The translations under genes and the position numbers were made by a program. Below are positions 44,740 to 54,021 of a stretch of DNA of 64,000 bases, piece after piece. The notes beneath the pieces were generated by a model. It did no database searches and had not been told where the DNA came from. It worked only from the letters and a program-made list of their open reading frames with translations. Position 1 is the stretch's first letter. Each line of letters opens with the position of its first letter. The DNA lies in the NCBI GenBank assembly GCA_035524275.1, contig DATKPC010000133.1, forward strand, positions 12,777 to 76,776. The letters are read 5' to 3'. Origin of the DNA: DATKPC01 sp035524275. GTDB lineage: Bacteria > Pseudomonadota > Gammaproteobacteria > Burkholderiales > Burkholderiaceae_F.

Positions 44740-45023
44740 GCGTGCCTTTCGCGGTTTCGGGGCCCTTCGCGGGCGGCGGCGCAGCATAGCGGCTCCACGA
44801 CGAGCTTGCGGAACGCGACGCCGTCCGCAGCAGGCCGGTGCGCCGCCCCGCGTCGCCGGCGGCGCGGCACGCGCGGCGATGGCCGACGTGCGGGCTGTGC
44901 GGCCCGATCCGAGGCGCACGCGACGCCCGCCGCGGCGGCCGGCCGCCGCGGCGGCTCCGACTACTATCATGGTCGGCCGCCGGCAGCGGCAGGCGGCAGC
45001 ATCCGCATCCTCGAGGGGGACCC

Positions 45024-46055
45024 ATGAGCCTGACCGACTTCATCCGGAAGCAGTTCATCGACATCCTCGAGTGGACCGAGGAGGGCGACGGCGTGCTCGC
45101 GTGGCGCTACCCGATGATGGACCACGAGATCCAGTACGGCGGCTCGCTCACGGTCCGCGAATCGCAGATGGCGGTGTTCGTCAACGAGGGCAAGGTCGCC
45201 GACGTCTTCGGCCCCGGGCGCTACACGCTGACGACGCAGACGATCCCGATCCTCACCTACCTGCGCAACTGGGACAAGATGTTCCAGTCGCCCTTCAAGA
45301 GTGACGTCGTCTTCTTCAGCACCCGGCGGCAGGTCGACCAGCGCTGGGGCACGCAGCAGCCGATCACGATCCGCGACAAGGACTTCGGCGCGGTGCGCCT
45401 GCGCGCCTTCGGCAACTTCGTCTACCGCGTCGCCGATCCGAAGCTCTTCTACAACGAGGTGGCCGGAACGCGCGAGCGCTATACGACCGCCGACATCGAC
45501 GGCCAGCTTCGCGGCCTGATGCTGCAGCAGATCTCGGTCGCCGTGGCGCAAAGCGGCGTGCCGTTCCTGGACCTCGCGGCGAACCAGCTCGAATTCGCCC
45601 GCGCGCTCGAGGCGGCCGCCGGCCCCTCGTTCGCGGCGCTCGGCCTCAAGCTCGAGGGCGTCACGGTGCAGAACGTTTCGCTGCCCGAGGACCTGCAGAA
45701 GGTGCTGGACCAGAAGATCGGGATGGGGATGGTCGGCCAGAACATGGGGCAGTTCATGCAGTACCAGACGGCGCAGGCGATCCCGAAGCTGGCCGAGGCG
45801 GCCGGGCAGGGTGGCGGTGGCGTCGCCGGCGATGCGCTGGGGCTGGGCGCCGGCGTGGCGCTGGGGCAGTCCCTGGCGCAGAACCTGCAGCAGGGGCTGG
45901 CGGCCGGGGCGGCGCAGGCCGCGGGCGCCGCCGGCGGCAAGCCGGCCGATATCCTGGCGATGATCGAGCGGCTCGGCGACCTGAAGGCGAAGGGCATCCT
46001 CACCGACGCGGAATTCAGCGCCAAGAAGGCGGAACTGCTGGCGAAGCTCGGCTGA
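45024..46055 (+). CDS. SPFH/band-7 domain protein with C-terminal SHOCT-like motif
   Basis: The 343-residue protein begins MSLTDFIRKQFIDILEW and continues with an SPFH-like domain (VRESQMAVFVNEGKVADVFGPGRYTL) up to about residue 225. A Gly/Ala-rich linker with repeated GQSLAQNLQQ-type segments follows, and a C-terminal SHOCT motif (IERLGDLKAKGILTDAEFSAKKAELL). This is the group often annotated as virion core protein or YdjI-like. Such proteins cluster on membranes as scaffolds. It is the first of five plus-strand genes with DUF4178, DUF350, spermidine synthase and amine oxidase. ATG 45024 follows GAGGGGG. Confidence 0.88.
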   Translation: MSLTDFIRKQFIDILEWTEEGDGVLAWRYPMMDHEIQYGGSLTVRESQMAVFVNEGKVADVFGPGRYTLTTQTIPILTYLRNWDKMFQSPFKSDVVFFSTRRQVDQRWGTQQPITIRDKDFGAVRLRAFGNFVYRVADPKLFYNEVAGTRERYTTADIDGQLRGLMLQQISVAVAQSGVPFLDLAANQLEFARALEAAAGPSFAALGLKLEGVTVQNVSLPEDLQKVLDQKIGMGMVGQNMGQFMQYQTAQAIPKLAEAAGQGGGGVAGDALGLGAGVALGQSLAQNLQQGLAAGAAQAAGAAGGKPADILAMIERLGDLKAKGILTDAEFSAKKAELLAKLG

Positions 46056-46087
46056 CGAGGCTCGGCTGATGGACATCGGCTGACCTC

Positions 46088-47659
46088 TTGGCCACGCAAC
46101 AGCCGCCGCAGCGCAGCTACCGCGCGCCGTGCCCCAACTGCGGCGCGCCGGTCGAATTCCGTTCGGCCGCCTCGGCGTTCGCGGTCTGCGCGTTCTGCCG
46201 CTCGACGATCGCGCGCGACGGCGCCGCGCTGCGCCGGATCGGCACGGCCGCAGAGCTTTTCGACGATCATTCGCCGCTGCAGCTTGGCGTCAGTGGGCGC
46301 TTCCTCAATGCCGCGTTCACGCTCGTCGGGCGCGTGCAGCTCGCCTACGACGGCGGCGTCTGGAACGAATGGCACGCGCATTTCGACGCCGGGCGCAGCG
46401 GCTGGCTGAGCGAGGACAACGGCCGCTACGTGTTCGCGTTCCCGGCGCCGCCGGGCGATCCGCCGCCGCTGGCGTCGCTGCCTGTCGGCGCCGGCGTGAC
46501 GATCGGCGGCGTCCCGTGGACGGTCGCCTCGTCGGTGCACGCGCGGCCCGGCGCGGTCGAGGGGGAACTGCCGGCCGCGCCGCAGGCCGCGGGGCATGTC
46601 GTCGTCGAGCTGCGCAATCCGCGCGGCGAGGTCGCGTCGCTCGAATATCCTGCCGCCGGCGGCGCGCCGGCGGTCTTCGTCGGTCGGGCCGTCGAGCTCG
46701 GCGACCTCGCGCTGAGCGGGCTGAAGGAGGAATCGGCGCGCGAATTCAAGGCGCAGGCGACGGCCTGCCCGCAGTGCGGCGCCGCGCTGGCGCCGACGCT
46801 GGAGGCGACGAAGACGATCGTCTGCGGGCAATGCCACGCCGTCGTCGACCTGTCGCCGGGCATCGGCGGCGACCTCGCGTACTACGTGCAGCACAACGGC
46901 GGTGAAAGCGGCCTGCAATCGCAGATCGAGCTCGGCGCGAGCGCCACGCTGGCGCTGGGCGGCGCGGCACAGCCGTGGCAGGTCGTCGGCTACGTCGAGC
47001 GCCGCACGGTGCCGGGCGGCGACGCCGAGGACGTCGAGTTCTGGCGCGAGTACCTGCTGTACAACCGGCTCCGCGGCTTCGCCTTCCTCGTCGACGCGAA
47101 CGACGGCTGGAGCTGGACCGCGCCGCTTGCCGGCGCGCCGCAGTTCGACGGCGGTCGCGCGGCCCAGTGGCAGGGGACGACCTATCGCGAGCTCTACCGC
47201 TATACCGGCCGCGTCACCTACGTGCTGGGCGAGTTCTACTGGCGGCTCGCGCAGGACGAGACGACATTCAATGTCGACTACGCCGACGCGTCGGGCCGGC
47301 GGCGCCTGAACCGCGAGCAGACCGACGAGGTCGTCTGGTCGGGCGGCGAGACGCTGGAGGCCGCGGCGATCGCGCGCGCGTTCGGGCTCCCCGATGCCGC
47401 CCCGTTGCTGCGCGACGCGTCGCCGCTGCGGTTCGACGGCTCGCGACTGCTGGTCGTCGTCGTGATCGCGGTGATCCTGTTCGGCGCGATCGCGGTGCTC
47501 GCGGCCGCGATGGGCGACCGCTGCCGCGACGTCCGCGCCGCGTACGGCGTGCAGTCGGCGGAATATCTCGCCTGTTCGCGCGCCGTCGGGTCCGGCGCGT
47601 CGTATCGCAGCAGCGGCGGGGCGTTCGGCGGCGCCAGCGGGGCGGGCGGGCACAAATGA
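46088..47659 (+). CDS. DUF4178 protein with two zinc ribbons and one C-terminal membrane segment
   Basis: The 523-residue protein starts with a zinc ribbon (Cys15, Cys18, Cys34, Cys37), followed by a DUF4178 beta-rich domain. A second zinc ribbon (CPQCG about 230, CGQC about 250) leads into a second DUF4178 copy. A single hydrophobic segment near residue 460 (LLVVVVIAVILFGAIAVLAAA) anchors it, followed by a Ser/Gly-rich tail. The start is a TTG at 46088, 32 bases after the SPFH gene; no ATG lies before the first ribbon. The domain function is unknown, but it is known to travel with SPFH, DUF350 and polyamine genes. Confidence 0.85.
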   Translation: MATQQPPQRSYRAPCPNCGAPVEFRSAASAFAVCAFCRSTIARDGAALRRIGTAAELFDDHSPLQLGVSGRFLNAAFTLVGRVQLAYDGGVWNEWHAHFDAGRSGWLSEDNGRYVFAFPAPPGDPPPLASLPVGAGVTIGGVPWTVASSVHARPGAVEGELPAAPQAAGHVVVELRNPRGEVASLEYPAAGGAPAVFVGRAVELGDLALSGLKEESAREFKAQATACPQCGAALAPTLEATKTIVCGQCHAVVDLSPGIGGDLAYYVQHNGGESGLQSQIELGASATLALGGAAQPWQVVGYVERRTVPGGDAEDVEFWREYLLYNRLRGFAFLVDANDGWSWTAPLAGAPQFDGGRAAQWQGTTYRELYRYTGRVTYVLGEFYWRLAQDETTFNVDYADASGRRRLNREQTDEVVWSGGETLEAAAIARAFGLPDAAPLLRDASPLRFDGSRLLVVVVIAVILFGAIAVLAAAMGDRCRDVRAAYGVQSAEYLACSRAVGSGASYRSSGGAFGGASGAGGHK

Positions 47660-47704
47660 CGACGGGCGCTTGAGGCAGCAGGAAATCAATCCGAGGAGGA
47701 ATCG

Positions 47705-47929
47705 ATGGCCGAACTCGAATGGCTGAAGCCCGGCGTCATCGCCGGATCGATCGTCTACGCGCTGCTCGGCGTGGCGGTCTTCTGGTTGAGCTTCCTGGTC
47801 GTCGACCTGCTGACGCCCTACAAGCTGTGGGACGAGATCGTGCGCAAGCGCAACCTCGCGCTGGCGATCGTCGTCGCCGCGATGTGCATCGCGATCGGGC
47901 TGATCGTGTCGTCGGCGATCCGCGGCTGA
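47705..47929 (+). CDS. DUF350 small membrane protein
   Basis: A 74-residue protein with two hydrophobic helices (IAGSIVYALLGVAVFWLSFL and LALAIVVAAMCIAIGLIVS) joined by a charged loop, matching one DUF350 (YjfL-like) repeat. Larger DUF350 proteins carry two or more copies. GAGGAGG lies before the ATG, the strongest ribosome binding site in the cluster. Its neighbours are the DUF4178 gene and the spermidine synthase-like gene. Function unknown. Confidence 0.88.
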   Translation: MAELEWLKPGVIAGSIVYALLGVAVFWLSFLVVDLLTPYKLWDEIVRKRNLALAIVVAAMCIAIGLIVSSAIRG

Positions 47930-48008
47930 GCGTCGCGGGCGCTGCGCGGGCGCCGGCCGCCGCGTCCGCGGCCGCCGTCCGGTGGCGCCCACGACCCGCA
48001 GGACTTCC

Positions 48009-49577
48009 ATGACCGACGTGCCACCCGCCGCGTCCGCCGACCGCCCCGCGGGCCTGCGCCCCGCCGAGGCGATGCTGCTCGCGGCCGTGTTCGTCATCGC
48101 CGCCTGCGGCCTCGTCTACGAGCTCGTCGCCGGCGCGCTCGCGAGCTACCTGCTCGGCGACTCGGTGCTGCAGTTCTCGACGGTGATCGGCGCGTACCTG
48201 TTCGCGATGGGCGTCGGCTCGTGGATGTCGCGCTTCGTCGAGCGGCAGCTCGTGGCGAACTTCCTGCGGATCGAGCTGCTGGTCGGCGTCGTCGGCGGGC
48301 TGCTGCCCGCCGCGCTCTTCGCGGTGCACGCGTTCTCGCCGCAGCCGTTCCGCGTCCTGCTCTATGGCCTGGTCTGGCTCGTCGGCGTGCTGGTCGGCAT
48401 CGAGATTCCTCTCGTGATGCGGATCCTGCGCCGCAGCTTCAGCGACCGCTACGCGCTCAAGGATCTCGTCGCGCAGGTCCTGACGTTCGACTACCTCGGC
48501 GCGCTGCTGGTGAGCGTCGCCTTCCCGATCGTCTTCGTCCCGCTGCTCGGCCTCGTCCGCACCGGGCTCGCGTTCGGGCTGCTCAACGTGTTCGTCGCGG
48601 CCGCGGTGCTCGTCCTCTTCGGTGGCGAGCTGCGCGCGCGGCGCCTGCACGCGCTCGCCTGCGCCGGGTCCGCGCTGCTGCTCGTCGCCGCCTTCGTCGG
48701 CGCCGACCGCCTGACGACGTGGGCCGAGGACGCCTTCTACGCCGACCACATCGTCTTCCGCCACCAGAGCCCGTACCAGACCGTCGTCGTCACGAACAGT
48801 CGCGCCGCGACGCGCCTGTTCCTCAACGGCAACCTGCAGTTCAGCTCGCAGGACGAGTACCGCTACCACGAGGCGCTCGTGCATCCGGCGATGACGGCGC
48901 AGGGCGCGCCGCGCCGGGTGCTGATCCTCGGCGGCGGCGACGGGATGGCCGCGCGCGAGGTGCTGAAATACCCCACGGTCGAGAGCGTGACGCTGGTCGA
49001 TCTCGATGCCGCCGTCACGCAGCTGTTCTCGTCCGAGCCGCTGCTCACGCGGCTGAACGGCGACTCGCTGCGCTCGCCGCGGCTGCACGTCGTGAACCAG
49101 GACGCGTTCTCCTGGCTCGACGGCAACCGCGAGGTCTTCGACGTCGCGATCGTCGACTTCCCCGATCCCAGCAACTTCGCGCTCGGCAAGCTCTACACGC
49201 TGTCGTTCTACCGCCTGCTCGACGAACACCTCGCGGCCGACGGCTATGCGGTCGTGCAGACCACGTCGCCGCTCGTCGCGCGACGCAGTTTCTGGACCGT
49301 CGTCGCGACGATCGAGGCCGCCGGTCTCTCGACCTGGCCGTATCACGCCGACGTCCCGAGCTTCGGCGAGTGGGGATTCGTCCTTGCCGGACGCCGGCCC
49401 TACGCGCCGCCGGCGCGACTCGTCCCCGGACTGCGGTTCCTGACGCCCGCGACGCTCGCCGCGGCATTCGATTTCCCGGCCGACATGGCGCGCGTCGATG
49501 CGCCCGTCAACCGGCTCTCCAACCAGGTCCTGGTGCGCACGTTCGAAGAGGAGTGGGCCCACGTGATTTCGCATTGA
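48009..49577 (+). CDS. Membrane-embedded spermidine synthase-like protein
   Basis: The first 220 residues contain about seven membrane segments (AMLLAAVFVIAACGLVYELVAG onward) and the last 300 form a spermidine synthase fold: GGGDGMAAREVLKYPTVESVTLVDLD for binding the aminopropyl donor, and DFPDPSN at the place of the catalytic acidic motif. Soluble SpeE lacks the membrane part. The domain should transfer an aminopropyl group or a related alkyl group, but the acceptor and the sidedness are unknown. ATG 48009 follows AGGA. Its stop overlaps the TTG start of the amine oxidase gene. Confidence 0.9.
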   Translation: MTDVPPAASADRPAGLRPAEAMLLAAVFVIAACGLVYELVAGALASYLLGDSVLQFSTVIGAYLFAMGVGSWMSRFVERQLVANFLRIELLVGVVGGLLPAALFAVHAFSPQPFRVLLYGLVWLVGVLVGIEIPLVMRILRRSFSDRYALKDLVAQVLTFDYLGALLVSVAFPIVFVPLLGLVRTGLAFGLLNVFVAAAVLVLFGGELRARRLHALACAGSALLLVAAFVGADRLTTWAEDAFYADHIVFRHQSPYQTVVVTNSRAATRLFLNGNLQFSSQDEYRYHEALVHPAMTAQGAPRRVLILGGGDGMAAREVLKYPTVESVTLVDLDAAVTQLFSSEPLLTRLNGDSLRSPRLHVVNQDAFSWLDGNREVFDVAIVDFPDPSNFALGKLYTLSFYRLLDEHLAADGYAVVQTTSPLVARRSFWTVVATIEAAGLSTWPYHADVPSFGEWGFVLAGRRPYAPPARLVPGLRFLTPATLAAAFDFPADMARVDAPVNRLSNQVLVRTFEEEWAHVISH

Positions 49578-51265
49578 GGTCGCCGCCGGCCCCGTTCCGA
49601 CGCCGCCTGCTGGCGGGCGCCGCCGCATGGGCCGGCGCTGCCGGTGCCACCGGCGCCGGTCCGCCGTTCACCCGCTCCGCCTCGGCCACCCTGTGGACGA
49701 GCGACGCGGACGCGATCGATCGCGTCGTCGCCGGCCTGCCCGGCGGCTGGACCGGCGCCAGTCCGCAGCGCGGCCATCGGCTGCGGGAGCCGGCCGCCTG
49801 GGATGCCGCCGCGTCGGAGGAGCGCGTCGGCGTCCTCGTCGTCGGTGGCGGCATCGCCGGCCTGGCGGCGCTGCGCGCGCTGGACCGCGCCGGGTTGGAC
49901 GACGCCCGTCTGCTCGACCTGGAGGACGCCGCCGGCGGCAACGCGCGCAGCATCCGCCTTGGCGGCATCGACTGCCCGCTGGCGGCCCACTACATCCCGC
50001 TGCCGGACGAGCGCAACGACGCGCTGCTCGATTTCCTCGCCGAGCAGGGGCTGTGGCGCTGGCATGCCGGGCGCCGGACATGGAGCGAACGGCATCTGTG
50101 CCACAGCCCGCAGGAACGGCTTTTCATCGGCGGTCGCTGGGTCGAGGGGCTGCTGCCGGCCGCAGACGCATCCCCCGGATTGCGCGACGCGCTGCGACGC
50201 ATGAGCGCCGCAGTCGCCGCCGCGGCGCGCGACGCGGAATACCGGATCCCGACGCGCCAGGCGCGCTGGAGCGCCGCGCTGGACGCGCTGGACGCGCAGG
50301 CGTTCGACGCCTGGCTGGACGCGCGGGACCTGCGGCACCCGCTGTTGCGCGCCTACCTCGACTACTGCTGCCGCGACGACTACGGCGCTGCGTCGGCGGC
50401 GGTCTCGGCGTGGGCCGGCATCCACTATTTCGCGGCCCGGCGCGGCTTCGCCGGCGGCGACGATGGCGGCGAAGCCGACCCGGTGCTGACGTGGCCGGAG
50501 GGCAACGCGTGGCTGGCGCGGCGCATGGCCGCGCCGCGCGCCGCGCGCATCCGCACGGCAACGATCGCGCGGGCCGTGCGCGAGACGCCGGGCGGCGTCG
50601 ACGTCCTCGCCTGGGACTTCGCCGCGGATCGCCCGTGCCGCTTCCGTGCGCGCCGCGTCGTGCTCGCGGTGCCGCTCTTCGTCGCGGCGCGCCTCCTGGA
50701 GCAGCCACCCGTCGCGCTCCGCTCGGCCGTCGCCGCGATGCGCTGGGCGCCGTGGCTCGTGACGAACCTGCTGCTGGACGAGCCGCTGAGCGACGCCCCG
50801 GGGGCGGCGCCGGCCTGGGACAACGTGATCCAGTCGAGCCCGGCTCTCGGCTATGTCGACGCGACGCACCAGTCGCTCGACCCGCGTCCCGGCGCGACCG
50901 TGTTGACGCATTACTGGGCGCTGGGCGGCCGCGATGACGCCGAACTGCAGGCCGCCCGCGCGGCGCTCCTGAAGGACGACTGGCGCGACCCCGCGCGCCG
51001 CGTGCTCCTGGACATCGCGGTCGCGCAACCGGACGTTCTGCGCAAGGTCCGACGCGTCGAACTGGCCCGTTATGGCCACGCGATGAGCGTACCGCGACCC
51101 GGCGTGCGCGGCAGCAAGGCGCTCGCGGCGCTGGCGGCCGCGCCGGCGCACGGTAGCCGCATCCACTTCGCCCATTCGGACCTGTCGGGCTATTCCGTCT
51201 TCGAGGAGGCCTTCTTCCACGGCGAGCGCGCGGCCGCGGAGGTCGCGCGCGCCGAGCGCGGTTAG
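49574..51265 (+). CDS. FAD-dependent amine oxidase-like protein with Tat-type signal
   Basis: A 563-residue flavoprotein with a Rossmann FAD motif at residues 91-96 (GGGIAGLAALRAL) and the flavin-containing amine oxidase C-terminal part (DLSGYSVFEEAFFHGERAA). The N-terminus (FRRRLLAGAAAWAG) looks like a twin-arginine signal, suggesting export with the cofactor bound. The start is TTG 49574, overlapping the spermidine synthase-like stop (TTGA). Its place beside a spermidine synthase suggests that it oxidises a polyamine or aminopropylated product, but the substrate is unproven. Confidence 0.85.
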   Translation: MRSPPAPFRRRLLAGAAAWAGAAGATGAGPPFTRSASATLWTSDADAIDRVVAGLPGGWTGASPQRGHRLREPAAWDAAASEERVGVLVVGGGIAGLAALRALDRAGLDDARLLDLEDAAGGNARSIRLGGIDCPLAAHYIPLPDERNDALLDFLAEQGLWRWHAGRRTWSERHLCHSPQERLFIGGRWVEGLLPAADASPGLRDALRRMSAAVAAAARDAEYRIPTRQARWSAALDALDAQAFDAWLDARDLRHPLLRAYLDYCCRDDYGAASAAVSAWAGIHYFAARRGFAGGDDGGEADPVLTWPEGNAWLARRMAAPRAARIRTATIARAVRETPGGVDVLAWDFAADRPCRFRARRVVLAVPLFVAARLLEQPPVALRSAVAAMRWAPWLVTNLLLDEPLSDAPGAAPAWDNVIQSSPALGYVDATHQSLDPRPGATVLTHYWALGGRDDAELQAARAALLKDDWRDPARRVLLDIAVAQPDVLRKVRRVELARYGHAMSVPRPGVRGSKALAALAAAPAHGSRIHFAHSDLSGYSVFEEAFFHGERAAAEVARAERG

Positions 51266-51315
51266 GGCCTGTTCACGCGATGGGGCGCCGGCTGTCCATG
51301 GCGTGAACAGGCCCT
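51264..51315. terminator. 15-base inverted repeat between convergent genes
   Basis: AGGGCCTGTTCACGC (51264-51278) is exactly mirrored by GCGTGAACAGGCCCT (51301-51315) around 22 bases. It overlaps the last base of the amine oxidase stop and ends 20 bases before the SnoaL-like stop, so it may stop transcription from both sides. It could also be a small repetitive element. Confidence 0.55.
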
Positions 51316-51334
51316 CGTCCTTCGCGGCGCGCGA

Positions 51335-51733
51335 TCAGCGCGCGCGCATCGATGCTTCGGTGTCCAGCATCCCCCAGTAGCGCGCGACCTTTCCGCCGCG
51401 GATCGTGAAGACGTGGATCCAATCAGCCTCGAAGACCTTGCCGTCGGGACGCGCGCGGCAACGCTCCCACCCGAGGACCGTGACATGCTCGCCTTCCGCG
51501 ATGATTTCGCGCGGCTCGAACGCGAGGATTTCGTCGAACTTGCCGACGGCTTCGAAGAAAGCTCGCACCTCGTCCGGCGTCGTGCGCCGGCCGGTATAGG
51601 GCGCTTCGCTGCCGCCGATGAACTGCCACGTGAAACCCGCGGCGAGCATCCCGATGATCGCCTCGACGTCGCCGCGCCCGAAGGCCGCATAGATTGCGCC
51701 CACCACCGCCCTGCTGTCCTGCGCTTCTTGCAT
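51335..51733 (-). CDS. SnoaL/NTF2-like protein
   Basis: A 132-residue protein with the cystatin-like NTF2 fold: AIYAAFGRGDVEAIIGMLA at the start, FTWQFIGG, then DWIHVFTIRGGKVARYWGMLDT at the end. Many such single-domain proteins are isomerases or hydrolases, or have no known activity. GGGAG lies eight bases before ATG 51733. It is divergent from the amidase gene. Confidence 0.9.
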   Translation of the reverse strand: MQEAQDSRAVVGAIYAAFGRGDVEAIIGMLAAGFTWQFIGGSEAPYTGRRTTPDEVRAFFEAVGKFDEILAFEPREIIAEGEHVTVLGWERCRARPDGKVFEADWIHVFTIRGGKVARYWGMLDTEASMRAR

Positions 51734-51877
51734 CTGTCGTCTCCCTCGGATGGCCCGGGCGCCCGACGGACGCCGGCGGGCATGGTCGACATACGCACGG
51801 CACGTCCCGTTGGATGCAGGGTTCGAGCTCGGCTCGCGTATCCTCGGCGGTCCGGACAGCGAAGGCGGGCGCGAGCG

Positions 51878-53245
51878 ATGGCGGACGACACAGGGGCAGG
51901 GCTGGAATCGGCAACCGCGGCCGAGCTCGCCGCGGCGGTCGCGCGGCGGCGCGTCGGCGCGCTGGAATTGTGCAATGCGGCCATCGCGCGGATCGAGAAG
52001 CTCGATGGCCCCATCAATGCCGTCGTCGTGCGCGATTTCGATCGCGCCCGCGCGCAGGCCGCCGCGTGCGACGCCGCGGCGGCGCGTGGCGATGCGAAGC
52101 CGCTGCTGGGCGTCCCGATGACGGTGAAGGAGTCGTACGACGTGGCCGGACTGCGGACGACCTGGGGCCTGCCGGTCTTCCGCGACTTCATCGCCCAACG
52201 CGACGCCGTCCTGGTGGCGCGCCTGAAGGCCGCCGGCGCGGTGATCCTCGGCAAGACGAACGTGCCGCCGGCGCTCGGCGACTGGCAGAGCGCCAACCCG
52301 ATCTACGGGCGGACGGTCAACCCGCTGGATCCGGCGCGAACGCCGGGGGGCTCCTCCGGCGGGGGGGCTGCCGCGGTCGCGGCCGGGATGGTTCCGATCG
52401 AACTCGGCTCCGACATCGGTGGCTCGATCCGCGTGCCGGCGCATTTCTGCGGAATCTTCGGCCACAAGCCGAGCTACGGCGTGCTGCCCGCGCGCGGCCA
52501 CGCCCCCAACGGCCTCGAAGGCGCGCCGGTCGACCTCGCCGTCTGCGGGCCGCTGGCGCGCGATGCCGCGGACCTGGAATTGATGATGGGCGTGCTCGCC
52601 GGCCCGGACATCGACGAGGCGGCCGGCTGGCAACTCGCGCTTCCGCCGCCGCGCGACGAGGACCTGCGTGGCCGGCGCGTGTTGCTGCTCGCCGCGCACC
52701 CGTGCGCCGCGACGGACCGCGAGATACGCGACGCCCTCGACGCGCTCGGCGGCCGGCTCGCCGGCGTCGGCGCGATCGTCGAGCGCGCAAGCCCGCTGCT
52801 GCCGGACCTCGCGGCCGACCATCGGGCCTACGGGACGATGCTGCAGGCGATCATGACGCGGCGCGTGCCCGGCCACCACGACGTGATCGACGCGCACCAG
52901 TGGATGGACCTGCTGGACGCCCGCGCCGCCTCGCGCCGCTGCTGGCGCGCGCTGTTCGAGTCGTTCGACGTCGTGCTGGCGCCGCCGTTCGGCACCAGCG
53001 CGTTCCCGCACGACCCCGAACCCGACATGTCGAAGCGGCAACTGTGGATCGACGGCGCCGCGACACCGTTCGGCGACCAGTTGGCGTGGCCCGGGGTCGC
53101 GACGTTCGCCGGCTTGCCGGCGACCGTGGTGCCGATCGCCCGCGGCGCCTCCGGCCTGCCGATCGGGGTCCAGGTCATTGGCCCGTACCTGGGCGACCGC
53201 ACGACGCTCGCGGTCGGCCGTCGCATCGCGGCGCTGGCGGCCTGA
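51878..53245 (+). CDS. Amidase-signature family hydrolase
   Basis: The 455-residue enzyme has the Ser-cisSer-Lys triad: Lys in MTVKESYDVAG, the cis-Ser in GGSSGG and the nucleophile in GSDIGGSIRVPA. This family cleaves amides, including fatty acid amides, glutamyl-tRNA and indole acetamide. The frame extends upstream to 51413 only because of base composition; ATG 51878 begins the conserved part and lies 144 bases from the divergent SnoaL-like gene. The substrate is not predictable. Confidence 0.92.
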   Translation: MADDTGAGLESATAAELAAAVARRRVGALELCNAAIARIEKLDGPINAVVVRDFDRARAQAAACDAAAARGDAKPLLGVPMTVKESYDVAGLRTTWGLPVFRDFIAQRDAVLVARLKAAGAVILGKTNVPPALGDWQSANPIYGRTVNPLDPARTPGGSSGGGAAAVAAGMVPIELGSDIGGSIRVPAHFCGIFGHKPSYGVLPARGHAPNGLEGAPVDLAVCGPLARDAADLELMMGVLAGPDIDEAAGWQLALPPPRDEDLRGRRVLLLAAHPCAATDREIRDALDALGGRLAGVGAIVERASPLLPDLAADHRAYGTMLQAIMTRRVPGHHDVIDAHQWMDLLDARAASRRCWRALFESFDVVLAPPFGTSAFPHDPEPDMSKRQLWIDGAATPFGDQLAWPGVATFAGLPATVVPIARGASGLPIGVQVIGPYLGDRTTLAVGRRIAALAA

Positions 53246-53339
53246 CCCCCGGCCCGGCATTCCGGCCCCGCTTTCAGGCGCTGTATATTGGGTGCCTTGG
53301 CGTCCTTCCGACGCCCCTGCATGGGCGGAGACAACCCCG

Positions 53340-53990
53340 ATGAACGAGATCGTTCGCAGCGCCACCGGCCTGAGCGTCGAGTCGCGCGTCCTGAAGAACA
53401 CCTATACGCTGCTGTCGGCGACGCTGCTGTTCACCGCCGCCGTGACGTGGGCGACGCAAGGCGTGCGACTGGCCCCCGGCGCGTATTTCGCCTGCGTCAT
53501 CGGCAGCTTTGCGCTGCTTTTCGTGACGATGCGGCTGCGCAATTCCGGCTTCGGACTGCTCGCGCTGTTCGGGTTTGCCGGCCTCGAAGGCTTCGCGCTG
53601 GGCCCGGTGATCAGCCAGTACACGCACGCCCCGGGCGGCAGCAGCGTCGTCGCGACCGCGGCGGGCCTGACCGCGGCGGCGTTCCTCGGGCTGTCGGCCT
53701 ACGCGCAGGTCTCGCGCCGCGACTTCAGCGCCTGGGGCAGCATGCTGTTTGCCGGCCTCCTCGTCGTCGTCGTCGCCGGCCTCATCAACCTGTTCGTCGG
53801 GTCGTCCGCCGCCAGTCTCGCGCTGGCCGCGGTCAGCTCGATCCTGTTCTGCGGCTACATCGTCTACGACACGTCGCGGATCGTCCAGGGCGGCGAGGCC
53901 AACTACATCATGGCGACGCTGCAGCTGTACCTGGACATCCTGAACCTCTTCCTGAGCCTGCTGCGGCTGCTGGGCGGTAGCCGGCGCTAG
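53340..53990 (+). CDS. Bax inhibitor-1 family membrane protein (YccA-like)
   Basis: A 216-residue protein with seven hydrophobic segments and the family end motif ILFCGYIVYDTSRIV followed by LYLDILNLFLSLLRLLGG. YccA in E. coli binds and tempers the FtsH protease. ATG 53340 follows GGAG. A possible promoter element TATATT lies at 53284-53289 in an otherwise GC-rich gap. It converges with the beta-propeller gene. Confidence 0.92.
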   Translation: MNEIVRSATGLSVESRVLKNTYTLLSATLLFTAAVTWATQGVRLAPGAYFACVIGSFALLFVTMRLRNSGFGLLALFGFAGLEGFALGPVISQYTHAPGGSSVVATAAGLTAAAFLGLSAYAQVSRRDFSAWGSMLFAGLLVVVVAGLINLFVGSSAASLALAAVSSILFCGYIVYDTSRIVQGGEANYIMATLQLYLDILNLFLSLLRLLGGSRR

Positions 53991-54021
53991 GCGTTCCCGG
54001 GGCTCCCGGGGCCCGCGCGCC

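Noticed and set aside
44927..44954. 28-base GC-only palindrome before the SPFH gene
   Set aside because: Made of CCG/CGG repeats, so self-complementarity is expected from low complexity; not treated as a regulatory site.
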